From Staphylococcus sp. MI 10-1553 (GTDB taxonomy: Bacteria > Bacillota > Bacilli > Staphylococcales > Staphylococcaceae), in contig NZ_CP048279.1 in assembly GCF_010365305.1 (NCBI RefSeq), positions 2,294,001-2,358,000 of the forward strand: a stretch of DNA of 64,000 bases, written 5' to 3'. Both the position numbers and the translations under genes were made by a program. A model generated the notes under the pieces. That model saw nothing but the letters and a program-made list of their open reading frames with translations, was not told the DNA's origin and made no database searches. Shown here in pieces: positions 20,342 to 30,595 of the stretch (its first letter is position 1; the number at the start of each line of letters is the position of its first letter).

Positions 20342-20413
20342 CCCCTCGTAGTGTAATGGATAACACATAAGATTCCGGTTCTTACGATAGAGGTTCGATT
20401 CCTCTCGAGGGGG
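20342..20413 (+). tRNA. tRNA-Arg (anticodon CCG)
   Basis: 72 nt fold: acceptor CCCCTCG/CGAGGGG, a D-arm, anticodon stem AAGA/TCTT with loop TTCCGGT (CCG, reads CGG), and T-arm AGAGG-TTCGATT-CCTCT. CCA is not encoded. A terminator follows at 20447-20476 and a decayed module lies beyond it. Confidence 0.9.
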
Positions 20414-20446
20414 TTCATAACGCTAAATCACACACTTTTTAAAATG

Positions 20447-20476
20447 AAGAATCCCATAACGACGGGGTTCTTTTTG
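20447..20476 (+). terminator. Terminator after tRNA-Arg
   Basis: AAGAATCCC pairs with GGGGTTCTT (one mismatch), followed by a T run. Confidence 0.75.
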
Positions 20477-20819
20477 TTTTGCTAGTCACTTGCACGCCGT
20501 ATAACGTAAGATTTCACGGACTTTTTAGGGACTTTCATTCATTTATTCCCGATTAAGTTGTCATTGTAACTTTTAATTTGTTTATAACGTTTATGACGAT
20601 CTAGTCCTTAAGATTAACATTCACACGAAGCTAGTACATTAAGTTTTCCTATCCTCTACTACTCATGAATTTATGATTCACTAATGATTATAAAACAGTC
20701 GAAAAATGAAGATGAATGAAGACATCAAAATTAGGGTTTCTTTTGTAATACTTTGCATCTACTACATAGTTGATAAAACTAATTCCCTCCATCATGCTGC
20801 CTCTGTTATAATTGTTTCT
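20477..20819. other. Non-coding region between tRNA-Arg and decayed module
   Basis: No intact gene. A minus-strand frame reading LDRHKRYKQIKSYNDNLIGNK-stop near 20540-20605 resembles the tail of a lost gene, but no family can be assigned. Confidence 0.35.
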
Positions 20820-21083
20820 TTATGAGATTACCTGTGTTAAATAACGACTCGCTTTATTGTTATATGGCGTTTTTACAAGCTCACTGTTTTTTGTAATATA
20901 GAAATCTTTATCAAAAAATTGTTGTATTGGTTTGATCGTTGAGAAGTCATTTTGTCTAAACCATATTCAGCAATTGCCCACTTTCATTTCTAAAATATAA
21001 ACCGTTTTTTGTCTTTGTATCTGAAGGATTAACTTCAACACCCATTTCTTTAGCAATTTTTTAATTTTATTGATATCAAACAT
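20820..21083 (-). pseudogene. Decayed 88-codon gene of unknown function
   Basis: A start ATG at 21083 preceded by AAGGGGG opens a frame that needs three one-base additions to read through: MFDINKIKK, then AKEMGVEVNPSDTKTKNGL and YFRNESG, then IAEYGLDK, then DFSTIKPIQQFFDKDFY and ITKNSELVKTPYNNKASRYL to TAA at 20820. The three breaks lie near 21058, 20979 and 20952. The repaired sequence looks like a soluble protein of about 88 residues that I do not recognise. It follows another decayed frame (21097-21335). Confidence 0.55.
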
Positions 21084-21096
21084 AGAAGATTCCCCC

Positions 21097-21335
21097 TTAC
21101 TCAACAATTCTTAATTCATTATACACTATACAACTTGTGTCATAGATACAAATTTGCTTCTCTGTTCTTACATAATCCATATCAATAAACACATCTTTAA
21201 AATTTAGTTGATAGAGGTGTTGCAATGATAACTTGAGCTTCAACGTATAACATGTACATATTCATGATTTGACATCTACGTTTTGTTTTATCTTTATCAA
21301 AAACAAAGATTCCTTCTTTCTCCATACTCTCTAAT
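21097..21335 (-). pseudogene. Decayed gene fragment preceding the 20820-21083 pseudogene
   Basis: Two overlapping minus-strand frames look like one broken gene: NSLESMEKEGIFVFDKDKTK...MNMYML, shifting to LKLKLSLQHLYQLNFKDVF, then IDMDYVRTEKQICIYDTS and YNELRIVE and a TAA at 21097. The stop lies 14 nt before the next start, an operon-like spacing. The function is unknown and no start codon is evident. Confidence 0.4.
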
Positions 21336-21390
21336 GAATTCCCCTAGTCAATAAAATTTCATTCATTCAACAAAACATCAATTTACGCAT

Positions 21391-21440
21391 TAAAATAAGC
21401 ATCTTTAAACCTTTTTAGAGGTCTAAAGATGCTTATTTTA
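21391..21440 (-). terminator. Terminator of the rapZ-yvcK-whiA operon (bidirectional)
   Basis: A perfect 17-bp inverted repeat (21391-21407 with 21424-21440), core AAGCATCTTTA, with A/T-rich outer ends, 14 nt past the whiA stop. Confidence 0.85.
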
Positions 21441-21453
21441 AACAGGGCTATAT

Positions 21454-22398
21454 TTACACTTCAAATGGCTCTCCACGTCTAATTTTATCAGCCATTTCAT
21501 TCAGTTTTCTCAAACGATGGTTAATGCCTGATTTGGAAATGGTACCGGTGCTCACCATCTCTCCTAATTCTTTTAACGAGACATCTTGGTGCTCAATACG
21601 CAATCTCGCTACTTCTCTTAGCCGGTCTGGCAAGTTATCAATGCCGATTTCTTGATCAATCAGTTGAATACTTTCAACTTGCTTCATAGCTGCACTGACT
21701 GTCTTATTCAAATTTGCCGTCTCACAATTAACGAGACGATTCACCGAGTTACGCATATCTCGCACAATTCTCACATCTTCAAACTTTAATAGCGCTTGAT
21801 AACCACCAATCAAACTTAAAAATTCAGCTATCCGTTCAGCTTCTTTGAGATATGTAATCCATCCCTTTTTACGTTCTAAACTTTTTGCATTTAACTCATA
21901 CGTATTCATCAATTGCGTCAAACCCGTTGAATGGCCTTCATAAAGTGAAAAAATTTCTAAATGATAAGAAGACGTTTCTGGATTGTTCACGGAGCCACCT
22001 GCTAGAAATGCACCACGTAAATAACTCCGTCTCATTTCGTCATCTTTCACCATTTTAGGATCAATATCATGACTGAACATGCCGTTTTTCAAAATCCCGA
22101 GTTCATCCAAAATTTCCCTCGTCTTCATTTTTATTCGACAAATATAAATATTGTTTTTCTTCAACTTCATTTTTTTGCGCACTAATATTTCAACTTCAAC
22201 TTTAAACACAAATTTAATAAGCGAATAAATACGTCGCGCCGTCGTTGCATTTTCCGTTTGGATATTAATCACAAATTGTTGATTAGACAAGCTCAAGGCA
22301 CCGTTCATTCGAATCAGTGCGCTCAGTTCTGCCTTAGCATTCGCATGGTCAACTTCAATTCGTGTCAGTTCATTTTTCATTTCAGATGCAAAGCTCAT
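21454..22398 (-). CDS. whiA: Sporulation/cell-division regulator WhiA (YvcL)
   Basis: 314 residues: an N-terminal domain related to LAGLIDADG endonucleases ([23 protein letters not shown] segment near 128-145, with SSYHLEIF) and a C-terminal helix-turn-helix ([25 protein letters not shown]). In Bacillus WhiA affects cell division and chromosome segregation as a nucleoid-associated protein. It is the last gene of the conserved trio rapZ-yvcK-whiA. Confidence 0.95.
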   Translation of the reverse strand: MSFASEMKNELTRIEVDHANAKAELSALIRMNGALSLSNQQFVINIQTENATTARRIYSLIKFVFKVEVEILVRKKMKLKKNNIYICRIKMKTREILDELGILKNGMFSHDIDPKMVKDDEMRRSYLRGAFLAGGSVNNPETSSYHLEIFSLYEGHSTGLTQLMNTYELNAKSLERKKGWITYLKEAERIAEFLSLIGGYQALLKFEDVRIVRDMRNSVNRLVNCETANLNKTVSAAMKQVESIQLIDQEIGIDNLPDRLREVARLRIEHQDVSLKELGEMVSTGTISKSGINHRLRKLNEMADKIRRGEPFEV

Positions 22399-22448
22399 AA
22401 TGAATCTTTCCCTTTCTATTTACTATGGTTCAAAATGGCTAGCTACAA

Positions 22449-23444
22449 TTAGGATTTGAATTGATCTGGGTCAAACTGAATAGTACTAATTTCTTGTAAG
22501 GCAATTTCATAAATCATTTCTGCCAAAACTTCCGTACGATGTCGCACATAATCATGTTCTGAAACTTCTACAAGATGCTGTCCTGTCACGAGTTGCACAC
22601 CGAGTTGATTCAATTCATCCTTATCATAATACACAGGCTTTGCGCCCTTTGATTCATATTTTTCAATAATTTGAGGTGAAAATTCTAGTTGATTCGCAAT
22701 CACAAAATCAAGCACATGATCACCCAGTTGTTGATGAATGGCATCGATATGATCCATGACTGTGTAGTGATCTGTTTCGCCCGGTTGTGTCATAATGTTA
22801 GAAACATATAATTTTTTCGCGTCACTTTCGACTATCGCATTGGCAATTCCTTTGACACATAAGTTTGAAATAACACTTGTGTATAAAGATCCCGGACCTA
22901 ACACAATTAAATCCGCTTCACGCAAGGCCTCAATCGCTTCGTCCATTGGTTGTACATCAGCAGGTTCTAAAAACACACGCTTAATCTTCTTTTGTTTTCT
23001 TGGAATATTAGACTCTCCTGAGACAATTTCGCCATCTTCCATCTCTGCATTCAAAGAGACACTCGAAATAGTTGACGGAATGACACGACCTTTAATATTT
23101 AAAATTTTACTTAGTTCTTTCACTGCATGACCGAAATCGTGGGTAATATTCGTTAAAGCCGCAATCAACAGGTTCCCCAGTGAGTGACCACTAATCTGAT
23201 CTTCTTTAAATCGATATTGAAATAGTTGCTCAAGCGTTGGTTCTACATCACTTAAAGCAGCCAATACGTTACGTACATCTCCTGGTGCCGGAATATCCAT
23301 CTCATCTCTTATTTTCCCTGTGCTACCACCGTCATCTGCTACTGTCACAATTGCTGTAATATCTATCGGAAAAGTTTTTAATCCTCTTGCTAAAACGGAT
23401 AAACCAGTACCTCCACCAATCAGTACTAATTTAAGTTGTTTCAT
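22449..23444 (-). CDS. yvcK: YvcK/CofD-like protein (gluconeogenesis factor)
   Basis: 331 residues from the ATG at 23444; the in-frame GTG at 23456 would overlap rapZ by 11 nt and is less likely because staphylococcal homologues begin MKQ. The nucleotide-binding motif GGGTGLSVLARGL is near the N-terminus, followed by TVADDGGSTGKIR, HSLGNLL and LGPGSLYTSV. In Bacillus YvcK binds UDP-GlcNAc and is needed for growth on gluconeogenic carbon and for cell shape. It directly follows rapZ. Confidence 0.95.
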   Translation of the reverse strand: MKQLKLVLIGGGTGLSVLARGLKTFPIDITAIVTVADDGGSTGKIRDEMDIPAPGDVRNVLAALSDVEPTLEQLFQYRFKEDQISGHSLGNLLIAALTNITHDFGHAVKELSKILNIKGRVIPSTISSVSLNAEMEDGEIVSGESNIPRKQKKIKRVFLEPADVQPMDEAIEALREADLIVLGPGSLYTSVISNLCVKGIANAIVESDAKKLYVSNIMTQPGETDHYTVMDHIDAIHQQLGDHVLDFVIANQLEFSPQIIEKYESKGAKPVYYDKDELNQLGVQLVTGQHLVEVSEHDYVRHRTEVLAEMIYEIALQEISTIQFDPDQFKS

Positions 23445-23445
23445 T

Positions 23446-24354
23446 TTACTCGCCACTTTCTATATGCGCATCACGATGATGAACATATACATTATAATCA
23501 TAAATTTGCTTTAATTCTTCAGCTAAACGTTGTGCTAGTGCGACTGATCGGTGTTGACCACCCGTACATCCAATTGCGATAACGAGTTGCGACTTTCCTT
23601 CTTTTTTATAACCCGGAATCATAAATAACAATAAATCTAATAGTTTTTCATAAAATGTATTCGTTTCTTTCCACTTCATAACATATTTATAAACATCTTC
23701 ATCCATACCTGTGAGTGGTCTCAATTCAGCTACATAGTATGGGTTGGGTAAAAAGCGGACATCAAATACTAGATCTGCATCAATTTGAATACCGTGCTTA
23801 AAACCAAAACTAGAGACATTGATTGTAAATGTTGATTTATTTTCTTTATTAAAATATTCATAAACGCGTTTTCTTAAGGCTTTAGGTGATAACGTTGTTG
23901 TATCTAAAGTGTAATTCGCTAAACTTCTTACTTCTGATAGTAATTTGCGTTCTTCATTGATGGCTTTGACGAGCGGTAACTCCGTATGTTCTTGTAAAGG
24001 ATGTTTACGACGTGTTTCTTTATAGCGTGAAATGAGCTTTTCCGTATCCGCATCAACGAATAATACATCGACAATGACATCTTTACGACTTTGTACTGCA
24101 TCGATTTCACGTACTAAATATTGGAAAAATTCGCGCCCTCTCAAGTCAATCCCTACCGCAACTTTTTGCATCGATGGGTTACCTTGCTCCATCAATTCTA
24201 CAAATTTTGGAAGTAAAATCGGCGGTAAGTTGTCGACACAGAAATAGCCTAAGTCCTCTAAACTTTGAATGACTAATGATTTCCCTGCACCAGAGAGACC
24301 TGTGACAACAAGGAGTTCACTTTTTACGATTTCATTATTTTCTTCATGTTGCAT
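23446..24354 (-). CDS. rapZ: RNase adapter/nucleotide-binding protein RapZ (YvcJ)
   Basis: 302 residues. The Walker A motif GLSGAGKS near residue 19 and Walker B-like VDVLFVDAD identify the P-loop N-domain; the C-domain has the conserved [15 protein letters not shown] motif and YNVYVHHRD. In Bacillus YvcJ binds and hydrolyses nucleotides and influences competence; the E. coli homologue RapZ controls GlmS through small RNAs. First gene of the trio with yvcK and whiA. Confidence 0.95.
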   Translation of the reverse strand: MQHEENNEIVKSELLVVTGLSGAGKSLVIQSLEDLGYFCVDNLPPILLPKFVELMEQGNPSMQKVAVGIDLRGREFFQYLVREIDAVQSRKDVIVDVLFVDADTEKLISRYKETRRKHPLQEHTELPLVKAINEERKLLSEVRSLANYTLDTTTLSPKALRKRVYEYFNKENKSTFTINVSSFGFKHGIQIDADLVFDVRFLPNPYYVAELRPLTGMDEDVYKYVMKWKETNTFYEKLLDLLLFMIPGYKKEGKSQLVIAIGCTGGQHRSVALAQRLAEELKQIYDYNVYVHHRDAHIESGE

Positions 24355-24587
24355 TTATTAACCACCATCCAATCATATTCTCTATTAGTTTACATGAAAT
24401 CAGTCTAAAGTTATAGAGGGATGATATGCATATCTATGTTTTTGAAAAAATTGTGATGTCACAGCCGTATTGATCACTTATTCTATCTCCATTTTTCGAA
24501 TACGGTTAATGCATCCGTGATCAAATTCAATCAACAAGTCATTTAGGAAACCTTCAGCGCTACATGATACCCCATTAAATGCTATAA

Positions 24588-24622
24588 AAAAGGAACTGGA
24601 AACAGCGTCCAGCTCCTGTTGA
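24588..24622 (-). terminator. Terminator of trxB
   Basis: On the minus strand AGGAGCTGGA pairs with TCCAGTTCCT, followed by a T run, 25 nt past the trxB stop. Confidence 0.75.
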
Positions 24623-24645
24623 TTCAATGTCATCTGTTTTAATAT

Positions 24646-25626
<981 letters not shown>

Positions 25627-25640
25627 TCAAGGACTCAAAT

Positions 25641-27080
25641 TTAAATGCTCAACAGATGTTGTAGAGCATGTTCAAAAGCGTCAGTTGCCACATCAAAATG
25701 TTCAATGATTTGCGGTCGCGTCATCGCTTCATCTTCTTTTTGATTGAAAAAGAGATACGCGACTGCAGCAACGTACGCTTCCACTTGTTCGTGGTCGACT
25801 TGCTCGGCTAAAAGACTTTCTGCATAACTAATCCAACTTAAAAAGAGAGACGCATAAGGTTGTGTTTCTGGAAGACGATAAAGTGTCTCCATACCTTGAT
25901 GAATAAAGTGCAGTTTTTTCAGTTGAAGATTTTGAATGAGATAAGTGAGATACAATTTTTCATAATCTCCCATTGATTCTAAAATCGTCCAAACTTCTTT
26001 CGTCATCAAAACTTCTTTACCATTGAGTTGATTTAACAAAAAGAGACCATACAAACGTTCATGTTGATCATCACTCAGCAATAAAGGCTCTACGTGTTGA
26101 TTAAAATAATGAGCACTTTCCTCAATGACCCATGGTGGCAAACCACGATTCGCTTTCGAAAATTGTGTTAACACTTGCCAAAAGTGATGGCTTTGCTCGA
26201 TATTTCCTAGGTAATAATAATTGAACGAAAGCGCATGAAATAGTTGAAATGTCTGAAATTTTCCTTTGCGATGAAGTGGTACTAACAACTGTTGAGAGGC
26301 TGGATACTGCTTTAAATAACTGAGCACAATTCCAAGTTTAAAAGATTCCTCATCATTCATCGGTCGAATTTTATTTAATATTTTCACATAATTTTGGAAG
26401 CGTGCTTGTTGATTCATGTTATAGAGCAACAAAGTGTAGTGGCATAACGCATGCACATCGGAAGGATCCTCTTTCAACAAACGCTCCAACATCTCTTGGG
26501 CGATTTTGTTTTCATTTAAATAAAGATAACACATCGCGAGCAAATTACGAATAATCCGATTGTCTTGAATCTCTTCGTCCTGTCTCAACAAATATTCACG
26601 CGCTTCTAACAAACGGCCTTGACCGAATAAATATTGAAAAATGACTTGTGCCACAAACAACTGGCTTTCTTTTTCAAGTGGGTGTTCACCGTTAAAAGCA
26701 ACTTCAAACATGTCTTCTAACTCTTCTCGATATTCTTCGTCATCTGCTAAAAAAGCATAACTTAAACCGAAGAGATACGCTTTGTTTGGCTCATTCAAGT
26801 CAATATTCAACTGACTTAATTCATAGTAAGAAGCTTCCAACTCACTCCCCTTACTAATTTCTTCATAATAAATCGCTTCAGCACGTCTCGGCACATTTAA
26901 CTTGATAAAACATGTCGCAAGTTGTTGTTTCGCCTCAAAACAATCTGGTGACAACGCTAACACTTTTTCTAAATAGCGTTGTGCTTTCACATAATCTTGT
27001 TGTTGTATTTTTTGTTTTGCTAGACGTTCATAAAGTGCTACATCATCGCTGAATTGTATAATATTTCGTTTTTGTGTCAT
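25641..27080 (-). CDS. TPR-repeat protein (YvcD-like)
   Basis: 479 residues of helical tetratricopeptide repeats: clear units near 12-45 (ALYERLAKQKIQQQDYVKAQ), 46-80 (CFEAKQQLATCFIKLNVPRRA) and several degenerate ones to about 300, with a helical C-terminal part rich in Leu. There is no signal peptide or membrane helix, so it is a cytoplasmic scaffold. Function unknown. It lies between trxB and the acyltransferase-lgt-hprK genes, as in S. aureus. Confidence 0.85.
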   Translation of the reverse strand: MTQKRNIIQFSDDVALYERLAKQKIQQQDYVKAQRYLEKVLALSPDCFEAKQQLATCFIKLNVPRRAEAIYYEEISKGSELEASYYELSQLNIDLNEPNKAYLFGLSYAFLADDEEYREELEDMFEVAFNGEHPLEKESQLFVAQVIFQYLFGQGRLLEAREYLLRQDEEIQDNRIIRNLLAMCYLYLNENKIAQEMLERLLKEDPSDVHALCHYTLLLYNMNQQARFQNYVKILNKIRPMNDEESFKLGIVLSYLKQYPASQQLLVPLHRKGKFQTFQLFHALSFNYYYLGNIEQSHHFWQVLTQFSKANRGLPPWVIEESAHYFNQHVEPLLLSDDQHERLYGLFLLNQLNGKEVLMTKEVWTILESMGDYEKLYLTYLIQNLQLKKLHFIHQGMETLYRLPETQPYASLFLSWISYAESLLAEQVDHEQVEAYVAAVAYLFFNQKEDEAMTRPQIIEHFDVATDAFEHALQHLLSI

Positions 27081-27099
27081 CCATTGTCACCTCTCTTTT

Positions 27100-27585
27100 C
27101 TAATGTTTTGAGTGTAGTTGTATCGGATTACCATACGCCACAGTATAATCGGGAATATCTTTAGAAACGACACTCCCTGCACCAATTTGAACGTGGCTAC
27201 CAATTTTCACACCAGGTAATACGGTCACATTTGCACCAATCATCGTATGGTCGCCGATTTCAACTTCACCGACTCTTAACGATTCAGTTAAAAATTCATG
27301 GGTTAATAAAGTCGTATTATAACCGATGATAACGTTATGACCCATTTTGATCTTTTCTGGATATAATAAATCAGGCACCGCTTTAAAAGCAAATGCAGTT
27401 TTTTCACCTATCGTCATTTTCAATAAACGGCGGTACATCCATCGTTTCACACCTACATGAGGCACATATCTCGCCACTTCAATAATGAACGTATTTTTAA
27501 AGAGCTTCATAAATGGGATATAACGATACAGATCATGTAATGCGTTATGACGGCTTGCTGGATAAACTTTGAGTCGTCGCTTCAA
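27100..27585 (-). CDS. Left-handed beta-helix (hexapeptide) acyltransferase
   Basis: 161 residues from a TTG at 27585, one base after the lgt stop, with AAAGGAAAG upstream; the longer frame running into lgt is an artefact. The C-terminal half has hexapeptide repeats (KMGHNVIIGYNTTLL, VEIGDHTMIGANVTVL, PGVKIGSHVQIGAGSVVSKDI) and ends with YTVAYGNPIQ, typical of the maltose/galactoside O-acetyltransferase fold. The acceptor is unknown. Close coupling with lgt suggests coexpression. Confidence 0.85.
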   Translation of the reverse strand: MKRRLKVYPASRHNALHDLYRYIPFMKLFKNTFIIEVARYVPHVGVKRWMYRRLLKMTIGEKTAFAFKAVPDLLYPEKIKMGHNVIIGYNTTLLTHEFLTESLRVGEVEIGDHTMIGANVTVLPGVKIGSHVQIGAGSVVSKDIPDYTVAYGNPIQLHSKH

Positions 27586-27586
27586 C

Positions 27587-28426
27587 TTAACGCTTTCCTT
27601 TCTTGTCGAACGGCCAATTGAGCACGCCAACTTCACGATAGAGAGGCACATCTTTTTTAAGTCGACGCCATACAATAAAGATGACTCCGATGATAATGCA
27701 TACAATTGAGACCACCTGTGCAATTCGAATTGTCTCCGTTAACATCAAACTGTCGGTACGTAATCCTTCTATGTAAAAACGACCAATCGAATACCAAATG
27801 ATATAGATGAAAAATGTTTCTCCGATTTTTAAATGACGACGGATAGTGATTAAAATTATAAAGCCGGTAACATCCCAAATCGATTCATATAAAAATGTCG
27901 GTTGGTAATAAATACCGTTGATTTGCATATTTTCAATAATAAATTGCGGTAAGTGTAGCGATTCTAAAAACGAACGACTCACTGGACCGCCGTGCGCTTC
28001 GTGGTTCATAAAATTACCCCAACGGCCAATGCCTTGCGCTAAAATAATACTTGGCGCCACAACATCACCTAATTGAAACGGTTGCCAGTTTTTGCGATAA
28101 CAGTAGTAGATCCCCATCGCAAACGCACCAATGAGACCCCCATGTATTGCAATACCGCCATGCCATATCATCGGAATTTCTGTCGGATTTTGAATATAAT
28201 AATCCAGTTGGAAAAGCACGAAATACAAACGCGCACTAATAATCGCAACAAATACACAAACTAATAAAATATTGACAAGATCATCTTCGCGGAAACCGAC
28301 TGACTGTGCGCTTTTTTGTGCGATCCAATACCCAATCAATATCGCACTCGCTATGATAATACCGTACCATTTCACTTCTAAGCCGCCCAAAGAAAAAGCG
28401 ACTGGATCAATGTATCCTATCATCAT
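27587..28426 (-). CDS. lgt: Prolipoprotein diacylglyceryl transferase
   Basis: 279 residues with seven hydrophobic segments. The Lgt signature [13 protein letters not shown] (near 134-146) and [12 protein letters not shown] are present. It transfers diacylglycerol from phosphatidylglycerol to the lipobox Cys of lipoproteins, such as the one encoded at 53130-54023. The start ATG overlaps the hprK stop codon, with AAAGGAG 7 nt upstream. Confidence 0.97.
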   Translation of the reverse strand: MMIGYIDPVAFSLGGLEVKWYGIIIASAILIGYWIAQKSAQSVGFREDDLVNILLVCVFVAIISARLYFVLFQLDYYIQNPTEIPMIWHGGIAIHGGLIGAFAMGIYYCYRKNWQPFQLGDVVAPSIILAQGIGRWGNFMNHEAHGGPVSRSFLESLHLPQFIIENMQINGIYYQPTFLYESIWDVTGFIILITIRRHLKIGETFFIYIIWYSIGRFYIEGLRTDSLMLTETIRIAQVVSIVCIIIGVIFIVWRRLKKDVPLYREVGVLNWPFDKKGKR

Positions 28427-29364
28427 TCTATGTCTCCTTTATTTTGTTGACTATTTTTTAAGATTTCAGCATTTAAACGTTCGTTAAACTCTTCTGCTGT
28501 ATTAATTCCCATAATATTCAAGCGGTAGTTCATGGCCGCCACTTCAATGATGACAGCTACGTTTCGCCCTGGACGAACGGGAATCGTTTTTTTCGTAATT
28601 TCGGTATCTAAAATCTTAAGTGTTTCATGATTTAAACCGACACGATCATACAATTTATCTTGATGCCAAGTTTCCAGATTAATGTTTAAGCGAATGCGTT
28701 TTTGCGTTAAAATCGAACCCGCACCAAACAATGTCATCACATTAATAATACCCAAACCTCTTATTTCTAACAAATGTTCAATGATTTTAGGCGCCTTACC
28801 AATGAGTTGATCTTTCGTAATCTCTTTAATTTCTACGTTATCATCCGCAACAAGACGATGACCACGTTTCACAAGTTCCAGAGCTGTTTCACTTTTACCT
28901 ATACCGGAATCACCTGTAATTAATACACCGACACCATACACATCGACGAGCACACCATGTAACGAAGTCGAATTGGCAAGTTCATGTTCGAGATACGTCG
29001 TCAAACGGCCCATGACACGTGTCGTTGCTTCTTCTACATAAATCAACGGCGTATCTAACTCCTGTGCCGCCTCTAACAACTCATCCGGCGCATCATGCCC
29101 GCGTGTAATAATAATGGCTGGTGTTTCAGGACGACAAAGTTTACGCATGCGCCCTTGACGTTCAGCATCTGGTAATAAATTGTAGAAAGACAGTTCTGTT
29201 GTACCTAAAAGTTGAATACGATTGGAAGCATAATGAGAAAAATATCCTGCCATCTCCAAACCAGGCCTTGAAATATCTGTATTATGTATTGGACGATTTA
29301 ACCCCGCTTCACCAGCGACCACATTCATATTAAATCGCTTAACTAAATCTTGAGTCGTTAGCAT
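28423..29364 (-). CDS. hprK: HPr kinase/phosphorylase
   Basis: 313 residues. The C-domain Walker [10 protein letters not shown] is at 151-159, the family signature [22 protein letters not shown] follows, and the second motif is [11 protein letters not shown]. HprK phosphorylates HPr on Ser46 in response to glycolytic intermediates, driving CcpA-mediated catabolite repression. It is functionally linked to the glycolytic operon in this window. GAGGTG precedes the ATG. Confidence 0.97.
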   Translation of the reverse strand: MLTTQDLVKRFNMNVVAGEAGLNRPIHNTDISRPGLEMAGYFSHYASNRIQLLGTTELSFYNLLPDAERQGRMRKLCRPETPAIIITRGHDAPDELLEAAQELDTPLIYVEEATTRVMGRLTTYLEHELANSTSLHGVLVDVYGVGVLITGDSGIGKSETALELVKRGHRLVADDNVEIKEITKDQLIGKAPKIIEHLLEIRGLGIINVMTLFGAGSILTQKRIRLNINLETWHQDKLYDRVGLNHETLKILDTEITKKTIPVRPGRNVAVIIEVAAMNYRLNIMGINTAEEFNERLNAEILKNSQQNKGDIE

Positions 29365-29929
29365 CTAATCACCTCAGTTTTACTGTTTACTTTAAATCAA
29401 TCTTTATTTTTAATCGCTTTTGACTACGCATTACTTGTTTCATTATACATGAATCTCCATATTTGAAACACAATTCAACATGTCCGACATTTTCCTAAAA
29501 TCCACATCATCGTACTTTTATCGTGGTGTATAAATCAAGTACACCACTTGATTGCTCCCATCTTACATATCACGCATTATTACAATACACATCAAATCAT
29601 TTTCAAACCATTTTAGACCTAAAAGTATACCACTAAAAAGTTACAAGAGATACTCAACTTTAGTATGATACAAAAAATAAAATACCATTTAGAATTGTCT
29701 TTGGATAACCACTCACAAAAACATTTTAGTAAGTGTCGTTAACACAACACTACCTATGATTCGACTCAATCCCATATGCATACAGAGATAGAAACGAAGC
29801 ATTAGGAAAACAGAACCCATTCAGTTCCCCCATAACTTTTACATCCATTTATTCAACAATATAAAAATGAATGGCGCACACACTTTTTCTGTATGAATAA
29901 TATGATAAAGAGTAGTACTCATTTTTATT

Positions 29930-30140
29930 TGCAAGAACCGCCCGAGACTCCTGAGGGACAATGTACGAGCTTAAATGCGATTTCTGATGTTTAAATAGTG
30001 ACTACTGTTTAACGCAGTACTACGAAATCTTTGTTTCACATGAGATTTCTGTACTGCGCCCAAAATCCAATTCAGCTTCCTTCAAATATACATTGTAATC
30101 AAGCTGAATTGAGTTGAAGGTTCAACCCCTAGGAACGCGC
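29930..30140. repeat. Dispersed structured intergenic repeat, copy A
   Basis: Shares with 48216-48330 the blocks TTGCAAGAAC at the left and AAAATCCAATTC-GCTTC...ATCAAGC-GAATTGAGTTGA. The inverted repeat CAATTCAGCTT/AAGCTGAATTG is at 30068-30078/30101-30111. The corresponding stem in copy B differs by a compensatory pair. Confidence 0.65.
30015..30058. repeat. Hairpin inside the copy-A region
   Basis: GCAGTACTACGAAATCT at the left pairs with AGATTTCTGTACTGC at the right (about 14 bp with a two-base bulge) around a 12-nt loop. Confidence 0.6.
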
Positions 30141-30197
30141 AGAACGGTTAGGCAATCTATGTATGACGATAACCCAGACTATGTTAATCATATGTCC

Positions 30198-30234
30198 TAA
30201 AAAAAGGAAGTGTACCATTCACAGCACACTTCCT
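30198..30234 (-). terminator. Terminator of the uvrBA operon
   Basis: AGGAAGTGT pairs with ACACTTCCT, with a T run on the minus strand, just past the 30242 gene stop. Confidence 0.8.
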
Positions 30235-30241
30235 CTACACA

Positions 30242-30592
30242 TTAATCTTTCTTCATTTTTTCTCTCACTTCATTCAACGTCTCTTCCACTTTCTTCAAAG
30301 CCGCTTGACGTTCACTCTCACTCATCTCTTTCACTTTATCACGATTCACACTAATAAACTTTTGGCCATGCTTTAACAAACTCGCTACACTATCCAATGT
30401 GCTATTCACAAAACCTTCTACCGTCTCTTCAAAATCACGCGTCGTTTTTTCAGAACGATTACTTTTATCTTTTGTGGTTGCATGATCTACTTCTTTTTCC
30501 GTTGTCATCGCGTCCAATAATGTCGTTGCTTCTTCTACAGAAATCTTGCCATCTTTCAGTAATTCCAGTACTTTGACTTTAGCTTCTTCCAT
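30242..30592 (-). CDS. YvlB N-terminal-like/SHOCT-type small protein
   Basis: 116 residues, highly charged and helical. The first 35 (KVKVLELLKDGKISVEEATTLLDAM) match the short helical motif found at the N-terminus of YvlB-type proteins. The rest is a Lys/Glu amphipathic helix region without known motifs. It starts 3 nt after uvrA, with GGAGG overlapping the end of uvrA, so it is the last gene of that operon. Function unknown. Confidence 0.75.
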   Translation of the reverse strand: MEEAKVKVLELLKDGKISVEEATTLLDAMTTEKEVDHATTKDKSNRSEKTTRDFEETVEGFVNSTLDSVASLLKHGQKFISVNRDKVKEMSESERQAALKKVEETLNEVREKMKKD

Positions 30593-30595
30593 GGC

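Larger units (their letters stand above)
29365..30197. other. Long intergenic region upstream of hprK
   Basis: About 830 nt with no supported gene. It holds copy A of a structured dispersed repeat (29930-30140) and a separate hairpin (30015-30058). The remainder is AT-rich without clear signals. Confidence 0.5.
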
